Shown here piece after piece: positions 7,673-17,800 of a stretch of 64,000 nucleotides of DNA. The notes under the pieces are model-generated. The model was not told where the DNA came from, searched no databases, and worked only from the letters and a program-made list of their open reading frames with translations. Each line of letters opens with the position of its first letter. The stretch's first letter is position 1. Position numbers and translations under genes: made by a program. The stretch spans positions 62,001 through 126,000 of the forward strand of contig NZ_JBEXNL010000002.1 in NCBI RefSeq assembly GCF_040611135.1, written 5' to 3'. The DNA is from Tsukamurella sp040611135 (GTDB lineage: Bacteria > Actinomycetota > Actinomycetes > Mycobacteriales > Mycobacteriaceae).

Positions 7673-10600
7673 GCACGTATCTCCGTTCGGCCGAGAGCGC
7701 TGCCACGTAGGCGTCCGCGCTGCGCGGCGCCATGTGGCCGTGTTCGGCGACGATACCCCGCAGGGCCTCGTCGACATCGCGGGCCATCCGCGCGGCGTCG
7801 CCGCACACGTAGATGTGTGCGCCGCGCCGGATCCAGTTCCACAGCTCGGCGGCGTGCTCTCGCATGCGGTCCTGGACGTAGACCTTCTCCGCGCGGTCGC
7901 GGGAGAACGCGGTGTCCAGCCGGGTCAATGCGCCGGACTCCTGTAGGTCCGCCAGTTCGTCGCGGTAGTAGAAGTCGGTGGCCTCGTGCTGCTCGCCGAA
8001 GAACAGCCAGTTCCCGCCGTCGTGGCCCGCCTTCGCCCGGTCGTGGAGGAATCCCCGGAACGGCGCGATGCCGGTGCCGGGGCCGATCATCACGGCCGCG
8101 GCGTGGGGATCCTCCGGCGGCAGGAACGCCCGGGTCGGCTGGATGAACAGGTCGACCGCCGCGCCCGGGGCGAGCGACGCCAGATGCGAGGAGCACACCC
8201 CGGATCGGCGGACGCCGGCATGATCGAAACCGACCACGGACACCGTCACCGAGACCGTCCCGGGATCCTCCCTGGGGCTCGACGAGATGGAGTACAGGCG
8301 AGGCGTCAACGGGCGGAGCAACTCCAGCCAGCGCGCGGGATCGACCTCGACGGGGTGCGCCGTCAGCAAGTCGGTGAGCTGGCGTCCCCATGCCCAGTCC
8401 GCGAAGCGTGTGGGCTCGTCGATGATCGCCCGCAGGTCCTCGGCGCGGGGGGAGTTGTCCGCGACGAAGCGCAGGACGTCCGGCGTGATCTGCGTCAGAT
8501 TCCTCCTGGCGAGGCCGTCGGTCTCGGGTTCGACACCCGTGCGGGCGCAGAACTCCTCCAGCACGGCGCCCGAGTTGACGGGCCACACGCCGAGGGCGTC
8601 GCCCGCACGGTACGACAGCGTTCCCTCCGGCAGCGCGAAGGTGAAGCGGCGCACGTCCTTCGCCGATCCGCGGCCGGACAGCGCGGCGGATTCGTGCAGT
8701 ACGGTGCGGAGCGGGTTGTTCCTCGAGTAGGACGGCGTGGAGGCGGAACCCGCGGGAATCCCGGGTGCGGCGGCCTCGGTCGTGCCGGCTACCGCGGGCC
8801 CGCCGAGGGCGGCGGTCACCGTCGCGAGCCACGCTGCGGCGGCGTCGGCGTAGTCGGGGTCGCAGGAGGCCCGGGGCGCGATCCGGTTGGCGCCCAGGTG
8901 CTCCAGCCGCGAGTCCAGCTTGCGCGCGAAACCACAGAAGTCCGCGTACGAGGGATCGCCGAAGCCGAGCACCGCGTAGTCGAGGTCGTCGAGGTCGCCG
9001 GGTTCGGCCGCCGCCAGCGCATCCCACAGCGCGACGCCGTTGTCGGGCGCCTCGCCGTCCCCGGTGGTGGCCACGAGGAACAGGACCGTGCCCGTCAGTC
9101 GCGAGGGGGAGATCCGCTCCGCCCCGAGGACGTGGGGCGCCATCCCGGCATCGGTCAGCGCGGCGGCGCACTCCTGCGCGTACCCCTCGGCGGTGCCGGT
9201 CTGCGAGGCCCACACCAGCGTGATCGTGCGCCCGGGGGCCTTCGCCTCCTCGCCGGACGGCGGCACCGGGAAGGTCGCGGGCCCCGCGTACACGCCGGCG
9301 AGGACCCCCTCCAGCCAGGCCCGAGCGATCGGCCCCAGGGGTGCGGTCGGCGGGACCGACGGTACGCCGCTCGGCGGTGCGGCGCTCAGCCCCGCCAGCA
9401 GGCCGCCGAGGAAGCCGGACTCCGACGGGGAGAGCTCGCCGGGCCCGCTCGCGTACGCCCCGAGCGCCGCGGAGATCAGGGACGCCGAGGAGTCGGTGGC
9501 GGCCCCGGCGGCCCCGGTGGCGGGGGATCGTGCGGGGACGGGGGTCAGTGCCACAGCGCTCACCTTGAATTCCGGTTGCAAGGACTCCGGGTCGACGGCG
9601 TCGTTGGTGATCGCGTTCACGGCCGATTCCTCGCCCAATGCGTCGGTGTAGTGCATCGGAGCGAAGCAGACGCCCGGGCGGACACCGTCGTCGACCTGCA
9701 CCGGCAGGGTCGCGCCGCCGCGGCGACTCGACACCCGCACCCGCGAGCCGGTGCCGACCCCGAGGCGCTCCGCGTCGTCGGGGTGCACCTGCAGGAACGG
9801 GCCCGGGGTGAGCTTGTTGAGCTTGGCGACCTTGCCGGTCTTGGTCATCGTGTGCCATTGGTGCGCCAGGCGGCCGGTCGTCAGGATCAGGGGGTACTCG
9901 TCGTCCGGCAGCTCGGCCGGGGGCATGTAGGGCCGGGGGTGGAACTGTGCCCGGCCCGACGGGGTGGCGAACCGCAGCCCCCGACCGGGGTCGAGGTAGC
10001 GGATCGGGTTGCGGTCGTCGCAGCCGGGCGCGGCGGGCCATTGCACCGGGCCGCGCTCGAGACGCGCGTGGTCGACGCCGCGCAGGTCCCACCCCGTGCG
10101 GGGATTGTGGAACTGCTTGAGCTCCTCGAACACGGCCGCCGCATCGGGGAAGTCGAAGGCGTCGCCGTAGCCGAGTTCGGCGGCGACGAGGCAGATGAGC
10201 TTCCAGTCCGGGAGCGCGTCGCCGGGAGGCGGCGTCACCTCCACCGTGCGGGTGAGGTTGCGCTCGGAGTTGATCATCACGCCCGAGGTCTCCGCCCAGT
10301 GTGCCGCGGGTAGAACGATATCGGCGTACTCCGCGGTCTCGTTCCCGGTGAACGCCTCCTGCACGATCACCAGCTGCGCGGCCTTGAACGCGTCGATCAC
10401 GGTGGAGCGGTTGGCCATCGACGCCACGGGGTTGGTGCAGATAACCCACGCGGCCTTGACGGAGCCGTCGGCCAGCCGCCGGTACATGTCGACGGTGCCC
10501 TCCCCGACCTCGGTGCGGATCGACCCGGCGGGCAGCCCCCAGGTCTGCTCGGCGAAGGCCCGGTCGTCCTCGGCGAGAACGCTCCGCTGGCCGGGCAGGC

Positions 10601-11633
10601 CGGGGCCCATGTAGCCCATCTCACGGCCGCCCATGGCGTTCGGTTGGCCGGTGAGCGAGAACGGGCCCGATCCGGTGCGGCAGATCGTGCCGGTGGCGAG
10701 GTGCAGGTTGCACAGGGCGATGGTGTTCCAGGTGCCGTGGATCGACTGGTTCAGGCCCATGGTCCACAGGCTGGTCCAATTCTCGGCCCCGCCGAGCAGC
10801 TCGGCGACCCGGGCGATGTCTGCCGAATCGAGACCGGTGATCTCGGCGACGCGGTCGAGGGGGTAGTCCTCGAGGAACGAGGGCATCGCCTCCCAGCCCT
10901 CGGTGTGCGCAGCGATGAAGTCCCGGTCGATCCGGCCCTGTTCGACCAGCAGTGCGAGGAGGCCGTTGAGCAGCGCGAGATCGGTGCCCGGCCGGATCGG
11001 CAGGTGCAGGTCCGCCTTCGCCGCCGTGGCGGTCCGCCTCGGGTCGACCACGATCAGCTTCGCGCCGGCCTTGACCCGGTCCATGAGCCGCAGGAACAGG
11101 ATCGGGTGGCAGTCGGCCATGTTGGCGCCCATCACCAGGAACACGTCGGCGTGGTCGAGGTCGTCGTAGCTGCCGGGCGGGCCGTCCGCACCGAGCGACT
11201 GTTTGTAGCCGGTTCCCGCGCTGGCCATGCACAGCCGGGAGTTCGACTCGATCCACCGGGTGCGCAGGTAGCCCTTGGCGAGCTTCGTCGCCAGGTACTG
11301 CGCCTCCAGCGTCATCTGTCCGCTGACGTAGAGCGCGATGGCGTCCGGCCCGTGCTCGTCCCGGATCTCGCGCAACCGCCGCCCGGTGGCGGTGATCGCC
11401 TCGTCGAGAGCGACCGGCCGGCGCTCGTCGTGGCGGTGCTCGCGGAGTTCGGCTCCGGCCTGCCGACCGCCCGCCGTCAGCAGGTCGACGGTCGTGCTGC
11501 CCTTCGTGCAGAGCCGCCCGCGGTTCGCCGGATGGTGTCGGGTGCCGACGGACTTGGTCACCGCACCGTCGCGCACCTGCAGCGTCAGGCCGCAGCCCAC
11601 TCCGCAGTACCCGCACACCGTCTCGACGTCCAT
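7659..11633 (-). CDS. nasN: Diflavin assimilatory nitrate reductase (NasN-like)
   Basis: This 1324-residue single-chain enzyme reduces nitrate to nitrite in the cytoplasm. Residues 1-700 are a molybdopterin oxidoreductase with an N-terminal 4Fe-4S motif (CGYCGVGC near residue 7, a fourth Cys near 42). An Ala/Pro-rich linker leads to a flavodoxin domain (ASQTGTAEGYAQE near 805), an FAD domain (RLYSISSSP near 1116) and an NAD(P)H domain (GPGTGIAPFRGF near 1183, VCGDAARMARDVDE close to the end), as in sulfite reductase flavoprotein. This is the layout of the NasN nitrate reductase described in Mycobacterium smegmatis. It needs no separate electron-transfer subunit. The mobA-moeA gene overlaps its 3' end, and a GlnR-like site lies 55 bp upstream. 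Confidence 0.92.
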   Translation of the reverse strand: MDVETVCGYCGVGCGLTLQVRDGAVTKSVGTRHHPANRGRLCTKGSTTVDLLTAGGRQAGAELREHRHDERRPVALDEAITATGRRLREIRDEHGPDAIALYVSGQMTLEAQYLATKLAKGYLRTRWIESNSRLCMASAGTGYKQSLGADGPPGSYDDLDHADVFLVMGANMADCHPILFLRLMDRVKAGAKLIVVDPRRTATAAKADLHLPIRPGTDLALLNGLLALLVEQGRIDRDFIAAHTEGWEAMPSFLEDYPLDRVAEITGLDSADIARVAELLGGAENWTSLWTMGLNQSIHGTWNTIALCNLHLATGTICRTGSGPFSLTGQPNAMGGREMGYMGPGLPGQRSVLAEDDRAFAEQTWGLPAGSIRTEVGEGTVDMYRRLADGSVKAAWVICTNPVASMANRSTVIDAFKAAQLVIVQEAFTGNETAEYADIVLPAAHWAETSGVMINSERNLTRTVEVTPPPGDALPDWKLICLVAAELGYGDAFDFPDAAAVFEELKQFHNPRTGWDLRGVDHARLERGPVQWPAAPGCDDRNPIRYLDPGRGLRFATPSGRAQFHPRPYMPPAELPDDEYPLILTTGRLAHQWHTMTKTGKVAKLNKLTPGPFLQVHPDDAERLGVGTGSRVRVSSRRGGATLPVQVDDGVRPGVCFAPMHYTDALGEESAVNAITNDAVDPESLQPEFKVSAVALTPVPARSPATGAAGAATDSSASLISAALGAYASGPGELSPSESGFLGGLLAGLSAAPPSGVPSVPPTAPLGPIARAWLEGVLAGVYAGPATFPVPPSGEEAKAPGRTITLVWASQTGTAEGYAQECAAALTDAGMAPHVLGAERISPSRLTGTVLFLVATTGDGEAPDNGVALWDALAAAEPGDLDDLDYAVLGFGDPSYADFCGFARKLDSRLEHLGANRIAPRASCDPDYADAAAAWLATVTAALGGPAVAGTTEAAAPGIPAGSASTPSYSRNNPLRTVLHESAALSGRGSAKDVRRFTFALPEGTLSYRAGDALGVWPVNSGAVLEEFCARTGVEPETDGLARRNLTQITPDVLRFVADNSPRAEDLRAIIDEPTRFADWAWGRQLTDLLTAHPVEVDPARWLELLRPLTPRLYSISSSPREDPGTVSVTVSVVGFDHAGVRRSGVCSSHLASLAPGAAVDLFIQPTRAFLPPEDPHAAAVMIGPGTGIAPFRGFLHDRAKAGHDGGNWLFFGEQHEATDFYYRDELADLQESGALTRLDTAFSRDRAEKVYVQDRMREHAAELWNWIRRGAHIYVCGDAARMARDVDEALRGIVAEHGHMAPRSADAYVAALSAERRYVRDVY

Positions 11634-11687
11634 GTCGCCACGGTGCCCGTGCGGTGTTTCGGGGGTCGGGCCGCATTGTTACGCCCG

Positions 11688-11703
11688 TGTCACCTGCTCC
11701 GCG
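11688..11703 (-). promoter_or_regulatory. GlnR-like box upstream of nasN
   Basis: On the minus strand the sequence is GTGAC, six bases, then GTAAC, ending 55 bp before the nasN ATG. This fits the half-site spacing of GlnR boxes (GTnAC-n6-GaAAC) that switch on nitrate assimilation under nitrogen limitation in actinomycetes. The match was made by eye, and no binding is shown. Confidence 0.45.
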
Positions 11704-11781
11704 TTCGAGGTGTGCGCCGGTCGTGCGTTGCCGCGTGATCGTCGGCGGAACCCAGCCGCGGTCGGTGGGTGATGTCCGGGA

Positions 11782-12720
11782 TCAGCGCAGGAGGGGGAGC
11801 ACCTCGGCGTGCAGGCGCTCCAGTTGCTCGCGGTCGGCGGCGACGTCGGATCCCATCGGGTTGAGCAGGACGGTGCGTGCGCCCGCGTCGACGACCTCGC
11901 GGAGGCCGTCGGCGACCTGTTCCGGCGTCCCCGTGACCGCGACCTCGCCGAACCGGGTCGTCAACGCGCCGTAGAGCCGGAACAGCCCCTCGTCCGCCAC
12001 CCGACGCGCGCGGGCGGGATCGTCATCGATGGCGAGGTAGACGCGCTTGCCGATGCGGAAGCCGTCCCCGTGCCGTCCGCGACGCGCCAGTTCCTCGCGG
12101 ACGGTGGCGGCCGCCCCGCGGAAGTGCTCGGTGGTCGACGACCCCGCGCCCATGAAGCCGTCGCCGAGCCGCACCGCTCGGGCGAGCGCCCTCGGGGCGC
12201 CGCCGCCGAACCACAGCGGCGGGTGCGGGCGCTGCACCGGCTTGAGCGGGATCGCCAACCCCTCGGCGTCGCGGAACCGTCCGTGGAAGGTCACGGTCGG
12301 CCCGTCCGCCCACGCGGCCTTCATCAACTCGATGCCCTCGGTGTACGAGGCGATGAAGGTCTCGCGGGCGACGCCGAAGGCCGCGAACGGGCGGAAGTCG
12401 CCGCCCGACCCGACACCGAGGTCGAGGCGCCCGTGGCTGAGCCGGTCGACCGAGGTCGCCGCCGCGGCCAGCTGCAACGGGTCGTGCAGGGAGGAGACGA
12501 TCACCGCTACCCCGAGGCGCAGCCGGCTCGTGCAGGCCGCCGCCCACGACAGCAGTTCCAGCGGCGCCAGCATCGCCGCCCCGCCCACCGTCTGTTCGGA
12601 TGTCCACGCCCCCTCGAAGCCGAGCTCCTCCGCGCGGACCAGGTAGTCCCGGACACCTTCCTCGTCGAAATCGCCGTCGACGATCTGCGGGATCGAGACG
12701 GAGAAGGTCGCTGGGGTCAT
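11782..12720 (-). CDS. LLM-class (luciferase-like) flavin or F420-dependent oxidoreductase
   Basis: This 312-residue protein has the TIM-barrel pattern of luciferase-like monooxygenases: LGFEGAWTSEQ near the N-terminus, RLRLGVAVIVSSLHDPLQLA, LSHGRLDLGVGSG, and a C-terminal TPEQVADGLREVVDAGA helix. Such enzymes use FMN or coenzyme F420, and the sequence does not let me choose between them. It starts 19 bp after the ABC permease on the same strand, so it is the last member of the PKS-NRPS-ABC operon by position and may tailor that product. It is followed by 148 bp that hold the nasN promoter region. It could also be an unrelated housekeeping oxidoreductase. Confidence 0.75.
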   Translation of the reverse strand: MTPATFSVSIPQIVDGDFDEEGVRDYLVRAEELGFEGAWTSEQTVGGAAMLAPLELLSWAAACTSRLRLGVAVIVSSLHDPLQLAAAATSVDRLSHGRLDLGVGSGGDFRPFAAFGVARETFIASYTEGIELMKAAWADGPTVTFHGRFRDAEGLAIPLKPVQRPHPPLWFGGGAPRALARAVRLGDGFMGAGSSTTEHFRGAAATVREELARRGRHGDGFRIGKRVYLAIDDDPARARRVADEGLFRLYGALTTRFGEVAVTGTPEQVADGLREVVDAGARTVLLNPMGSDVAADREQLERLHAEVLPLLR

Positions 12721-12739
12721 GTCGCCAGGCTACGGCCGA

Positions 12740-13615
12740 TCAGCCGATTCTGCGGCCGATGCGCCAGGCGCCGAGCGCGACGAACACCGCGAACAGCGCC
12801 GCGAACACCAGCCACAGCGCCCATGCCGAGACCTGCGCCGTGGCGACGTGGGGCAGGAGCCCGTACTCGTCCCGGACCGTTGCGCGGGCCTGTTCGGACG
12901 ATCCGGCGAGCGCGTCGAGCGGCGCACGCGTGAACGGTGCCCGCATGAGCGTCGCGGCCTGATTCAGGGGGAGGAGATTCATGAAGGTCACGACGCCGCT
13001 GGGCAGCGCCCCGACGGTGATGTAGGCGCCCGCCAGGAATCCGCCGGCCGTGCCCACGATCGTCGCGACCGAGGTGAACACGCCGTTGGAGGCGATGAAC
13101 GTGACCACGAGGCTCCAGATCGCGGAGAACAGCAGGCAGAAGCCGATCAGCTGCGCCAGGGCCTGCGCGAAGGCGCCCACCGAGAGCGCGGCCGAGTAGA
13201 CGACGCCGAGGTAGATCTCCGCGAGGATCAGTACCGCCGCGCTGAGCGCGACCGACACGACGAAGGCGCCGAGGAGGTAGCTCAGGATCATCTGCAGCCT
13301 ATTGATCGGTGAGACCAGGAAGTCGCGGAAGACGTTCCCCACCCGATCGTTCACGAACACCACCAGCGCGGACAGGCTGGTCGTCGCGGTGGTGATCATG
13401 ACCAGGTTGGCGATCACCCAGGAGTAGACGAAGGCGTCGACGTCGTCGGCGCTCGCGGTGGGCAGGGACTTCTGCAGGGCGTCGGTCTGGACGCCGCCGA
13501 GGAACGCGGAGAACAGGACGAACAGGATGATCGGTGACAGTAGCGAGAAGAACACCGCGGGCGGATCCCGGAAGAACACGACGACGTTGCGCCGGGTCAG
13601 GTGGTACAGCATCAT
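12740..13615 (-). CDS. ABC-2 type exporter permease
   Basis: This 291-residue membrane protein has about six hydrophobic helices and the ABC-2 layout, with a cytoplasmic N-terminus (NVVVFFRDPPAVFFSLLSPI) and a conserved helical stretch RVGNVFRDFLVSPINR. It pairs with the ATPase encoded just upstream, whose stop overlaps this ATG by four bases. By position it probably exports the product of the PKS-NRPS pair. Drug or polyketide exporters of the DrrB kind have this size and form. Confidence 0.85.
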   Translation of the reverse strand: MMLYHLTRRNVVVFFRDPPAVFFSLLSPIILFVLFSAFLGGVQTDALQKSLPTASADDVDAFVYSWVIANLVMITTATTSLSALVVFVNDRVGNVFRDFLVSPINRLQMILSYLLGAFVVSVALSAAVLILAEIYLGVVYSAALSVGAFAQALAQLIGFCLLFSAIWSLVVTFIASNGVFTSVATIVGTAGGFLAGAYITVGALPSGVVTFMNLLPLNQAATLMRAPFTRAPLDALAGSSEQARATVRDEYGLLPHVATAQVSAWALWLVFAALFAVFVALGAWRIGRRIG

Positions 13616-14817
13616 CGACTCCCGTTCCGGGTGATGTTCAGGAAGACGTCGTCCATCGTTCCGTGCCGGAACTCGAAATCGGTGATGTCGGCGTCGAACT
13701 CGCGCAGCAGGGTCATCGCCTCCCGACTCGATCCGACGACGATCCGTCGTTCCGTCCCGGTGCGCGCGGCGCGCGATCCGAACCGTTCGTCGAACCGCCG
13801 GGGATCGCGCAGGGTCACCCGCAGCTCGTCCTTCGCGTGCGCGGCGCGGAGCTCCGTCGGCGTGCCGGACGTCACGATCCGGCCGTGGTCGATGATCGCG
13901 ATCCGGTCGGCGCGTTCGGCCTCCTCCATGTAGTGGGTCGTGAGGAAGACGGTGAGCCGCAGTCGCTTCTGCAGGTCCAGGATCGTCGACCAGACGCGGT
14001 CGCGCGAATCCGGGTCGAGGCCGGTCGTCGGCTCGTCGAGGAACAGGATGTGTGGCTGATGGATCAGGGCCCGGGCGATGTCCGCGCGGCGCTTCTGCCC
14101 GCCGGAGAGCGTCTTGTACCGGCGTCCCAGGAACTCCTCGAGGTCGAGCAGCGACGACAGGCTCGCGATCCGCTCCCGCGCGGTGGACCGCTCGACGCCG
14201 TAGAAGGTCGCCCGCAGCGCCAGGTTCTCGCGGACGGACAGCATCGGATCGAGCAGGGACTCCTGGAAGACCACGCCGATGGAGCGCCGGATGTCGAGGT
14301 CCTGCTGGCCGACCAGCATCCCGGCGACCCGGATCTCGCCGGAGGTCACCGACTTCAGCGTGGTGATGCAGCTGATCGTGGTCGACTTGCCGGCGCCGTT
14401 CGTGCCGAGGAAGGCGAACGTGCTCCCGCCCGCGACGTCGAACGAGACGCCGTCCACCGCCCGGACGTCGCCGTAACTCTTGATCAGGTTCCGAACGCTG
14501 ATGACCGGTGGCCCACCCGGGCCGGCGGCCGCGCGGGGGGCCGCGGCGGGAGCCGGAGCGGGCAAGTGGCCGGGAGTGGGGCTGCCGGGTGGTGGCGGTG
14601 GCACGGGACGCGCCGCCGTGGGCGCGGCGCGGACCATCGACGGTGCCGGGCGCGTCGCGGGCAGCGGGCGCGACGCGGGCAGCGACGAGCGGGAGGCCCG
14701 GGTGCGAATCGATTGCGAGACGGTCTGTTCGACCTGCTGAACGGGCGTTCTCCGGCGGCGCTCCCGGAGTGTGGTCGTCGTCCGCTCCACGGGGCCGCGA
14801 GGTGTGGTTCCGTTCAT
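13612..14817 (-). CDS. ABC exporter ATPase with a long Pro/Ala/Arg-rich N-terminal extension
   Basis: The protein has 401 residues. From about residue 105 it is a normal ATPase of the DrrA kind: Walker A GTNGAGKST, signature LSGGQKRRADIARAL, Walker B ILFLDEPTTGLD, and the H-loop TTHYMEEAERAD. The first 105 residues are low-complexity, basic at first (LRERRRR) and then Pro/Ala-rich, with no known domain. The ATG overlaps the NRPS stop by four bases, which supports this long form. An internal ATG near residue 61 would give a shorter one. It should energise the permease encoded next and export the PKS-NRPS product. Confidence 0.85.
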   Translation of the reverse strand: MNGTTPRGPVERTTTTLRERRRRTPVQQVEQTVSQSIRTRASRSSLPASRPLPATRPAPSMVRAAPTAARPVPPPPPGSPTPGHLPAPAPAAAPRAAAGPGGPPVISVRNLIKSYGDVRAVDGVSFDVAGGSTFAFLGTNGAGKSTTISCITTLKSVTSGEIRVAGMLVGQQDLDIRRSIGVVFQESLLDPMLSVRENLALRATFYGVERSTARERIASLSSLLDLEEFLGRRYKTLSGGQKRRADIARALIHQPHILFLDEPTTGLDPDSRDRVWSTILDLQKRLRLTVFLTTHYMEEAERADRIAIIDHGRIVTSGTPTELRAAHAKDELRVTLRDPRRFDERFGSRAARTGTERRIVVGSSREAMTLLREFDADITDFEFRHGTMDDVFLNITRNGSR

Positions 14818-17800
14818 GATGCGACGCTATCCGGCAGGTCCCGCGACGGCGGCGGCGGGAGGTAGCCGCGGTCGATGAACCACTCGAAGTAACGCTTCAG
14901 GAGCGCACCGTCGATCGGCGGGCAGACGATCCCGGTGCCCGCCAGTCCGTCCCGTACGTTGGCGTCGTCGAAGGTCGCATCGGGCATGTTGTCCAACGGG
15001 GTCGCGGACAGGAACGGAGCCAGCGCGCCGGCGGTCGCGTCGCCCTCGCGCTCGGCGAGTTCGGCGGCGCGCTCGCACCACTGGCCGAAGGGCAGTTCCT
15101 CGCCGGCGTATCCGAAGTCGGACATCCAACGCACGAGGTCCGGGACCGCCACGGTCTCGGGCGAAACCACGTGGAAGGTGCGTCCCGCGAGGCCCGGCTG
15201 CACCGCGAGGCGCGCGATGGCTCCCACCACGTAGTCGACGGGGGTGATGTCGGTGGACATGTCCATCGTGGGTGCCGCACCCAACGCGACTCCCAGTTTG
15301 ATGGTCTGCCAGAGGAAATCCGACGACTGGCACGCACCCGTGACACTGTGGCCCGCGACGCGACCCGTGCGGTAGACGTAGGTCGGGACGCCGCGGGAGC
15401 GCGCTTCGAAGACCAATTGTTCGCCCACCCACTTGGACTGGGTGTAGCCGAAGGTGAACCTCGGGTCCTGGACGGGGCTGCGGTCGTCCTCGGCGAAGAC
15501 CGTGCCCTGCGGGTACGAGAACCGCGAGAAGACATAGGTGGTCGACACGAAGTGCACCGGTGTGACCGGGCCGTCGCAGGCCAGCGCGAGCACCTGCACC
15601 GTGCCGTCGACGTTCGCGGACTTCAGCGTCGGATAGGGGCGCAGGAAGTTCACGTCGGCGCCGCAGTGCATGATGCCGTCCGCGGTGCCGGCCAGCTCGG
15701 CCCAGTCCGTGTCGCTGAGCCCGAGCCGCTCCCGGGTCAGGTCGCCGGGCACCGCCACGATCCGGGTCGCGTACGCCTCGTCCCAGATCCCGTAGCCGCG
15801 CATCGTCTCCCGGATCCGGGCCGCGCCCTCCTCTCGGGAGTCGGCACGGACCAGGCAGTGCAGGGTCGCGGCGGACGTCTCCAGTAGCTCCGCTACGAGG
15901 AACGATCCGACGAACCCGGTCGCGCCGGTGACGAACAGGTTCCGCGGGTCGGCCGAGCTGCGCACGGGCGCGCCGGGTGCGGGCCGGATCTCCTCGGGCA
16001 GGGCGACCTCGTCGGCGAGGACGAGCGAGCTCTCGAAGCCCGCACCGCCCTGCTCGAGGATCGCGGCGAGTCGTTCGATCGTGAGCTCGCCGGCGAACAG
16101 CGCCGGCAGCGGCACCACCCGGCCGAGCTTCTCCCGCACCCGGAAGACCAGCTTGGTCGCCAGCAGCGAGTGACCGCCGAGCAGGAAGAAGTCGTCGCGA
16201 ACGCCCGGTGCGGTGGTCAGGCCCAGCAAGTCGGTCCAGATCGCGGCGAGGTCCCGCTCCAGGTCGGTGCGCGCGGCGATGTACTCGACGCCGCTCGCGG
16301 CGGCCAGCGCCACCGGCGCGCCGCCCCGGGCCGCGAGCGCCTTGCGATCGATCTTGCGGTTCGGGGTCAGGGGGAAGGCGTCGACCACCGCGATCGCGCT
16401 GGGGACCATGTACGGCGGCAAGGTCTCCCGCAGTCCTCCGAGCAGGGTTCCGGTGTCGCCGAGCTCCTCGGCCGAGCACTCCAGGTAGGCGGTGATCGCG
16501 GTCCCGGCGGCGTCGACCGCGGCGATCGCGCGGACGCCCGGCAGCGCGGTCTCCAGCGCGCTCTCGATCTCGCCCAGCTCGACGCGGAAGCCACGAACCT
16601 TCACCTGGGTGTCTATGCGGCCGCCGAACTCGATCCGGCCGTCGCGGAACCTGCGTACGAGATCACCGGTGCGGTACGCCCGGATCGGCTGCGCCCCGGC
16701 CAGGTCGACGAACCGATCGGCGGTGAGATCGGGCCGCTCGTGGTAGCCCAGGGTCACGCCGTCGCCGATGATGCACAGCTCGCCGAAGACGCCGTCGGGC
16801 ACGGGCGCGGCGGCATCGTCGGCGACCACGATCCCGGTGCCGCGGATCGGGTGGCCGATCGGGATCGCCCCCGCCGCGACATCGTCGTGGGTGACGCGGT
16901 GCACCGTCGACCAGATGGTGGTCTCGGTCGGGCCGTACATGTTCCACAGCTCGTCCGCGCAGTCCAGCAGCCGGCCTGCGAGCACGGCCGGCATCGCCTC
17001 GCCGCCGCACAGTGCCCGCAGCCCGCGCGTGCCGGTCCAGCCGGCGTCGAGCAGCAGGTGCCAGGTGGTGGGCGTGGCCTGCATGACCGTCACGGCGTGC
17101 TCGTCGAGCAGCGCCGCGAGCCGGTCGCCGTCGCGGGCGTCGTCACCGTCGGCGATGACGACCCGCGCCCCGGCGGCGAGCGGGAGCAGCAGCTCGAGGA
17201 TCGCGATGTCGAACGAGGGGCTCGTGACGGCGAGCAGCGTGTCCGAGGGGGTCAGGCCCGGCTCCGCCCGCATCGCCTCGAGGAAGGTGACCACGTTCCG
17301 ATGCGAGACCCGAACGCCCTTCGGGCGTCCCGTCGACCCGGAGGTGTAGAGCAGGTACGCCGTCCGGGTCGCGGGATCGAGGCCCGACGGTGCCGGAGCC
17401 GGCCCGGCGGGCGCGTCGGCGACGTCGATCCAGGGCAGGTCGAGCCCCGGTACCTCGGCCAGATCGCCGGGGGTGGTGATCAGCGCGGGGATCCCCGCGT
17501 CGGCGCAGATGAACGCGAGGCGCTCCGCCGGATAGGCGGGGTCGAGCGGCACGAACGAGTAGCCCGCGCGCAGCGTGGCGAGCATCGCCACGACGACCTC
17601 CGCCGACCGCGGCAGGAGCAGGCCGATCGGGGTCTGCGGCGGGGCGTCGATCCGCTCCGCGATCCGGGCGGCGAGGCGCTCGACCCGGGCCGCCAACTCC
17701 GCGTAGGTGATCCGCCCCGTCGCCGTGACGATCGCGGTGCGATCCGGGGCGTGGGCGGCGGCGAGGACGTACTCGTCGAGCGCGGGCGTGGCCGGCTGCG

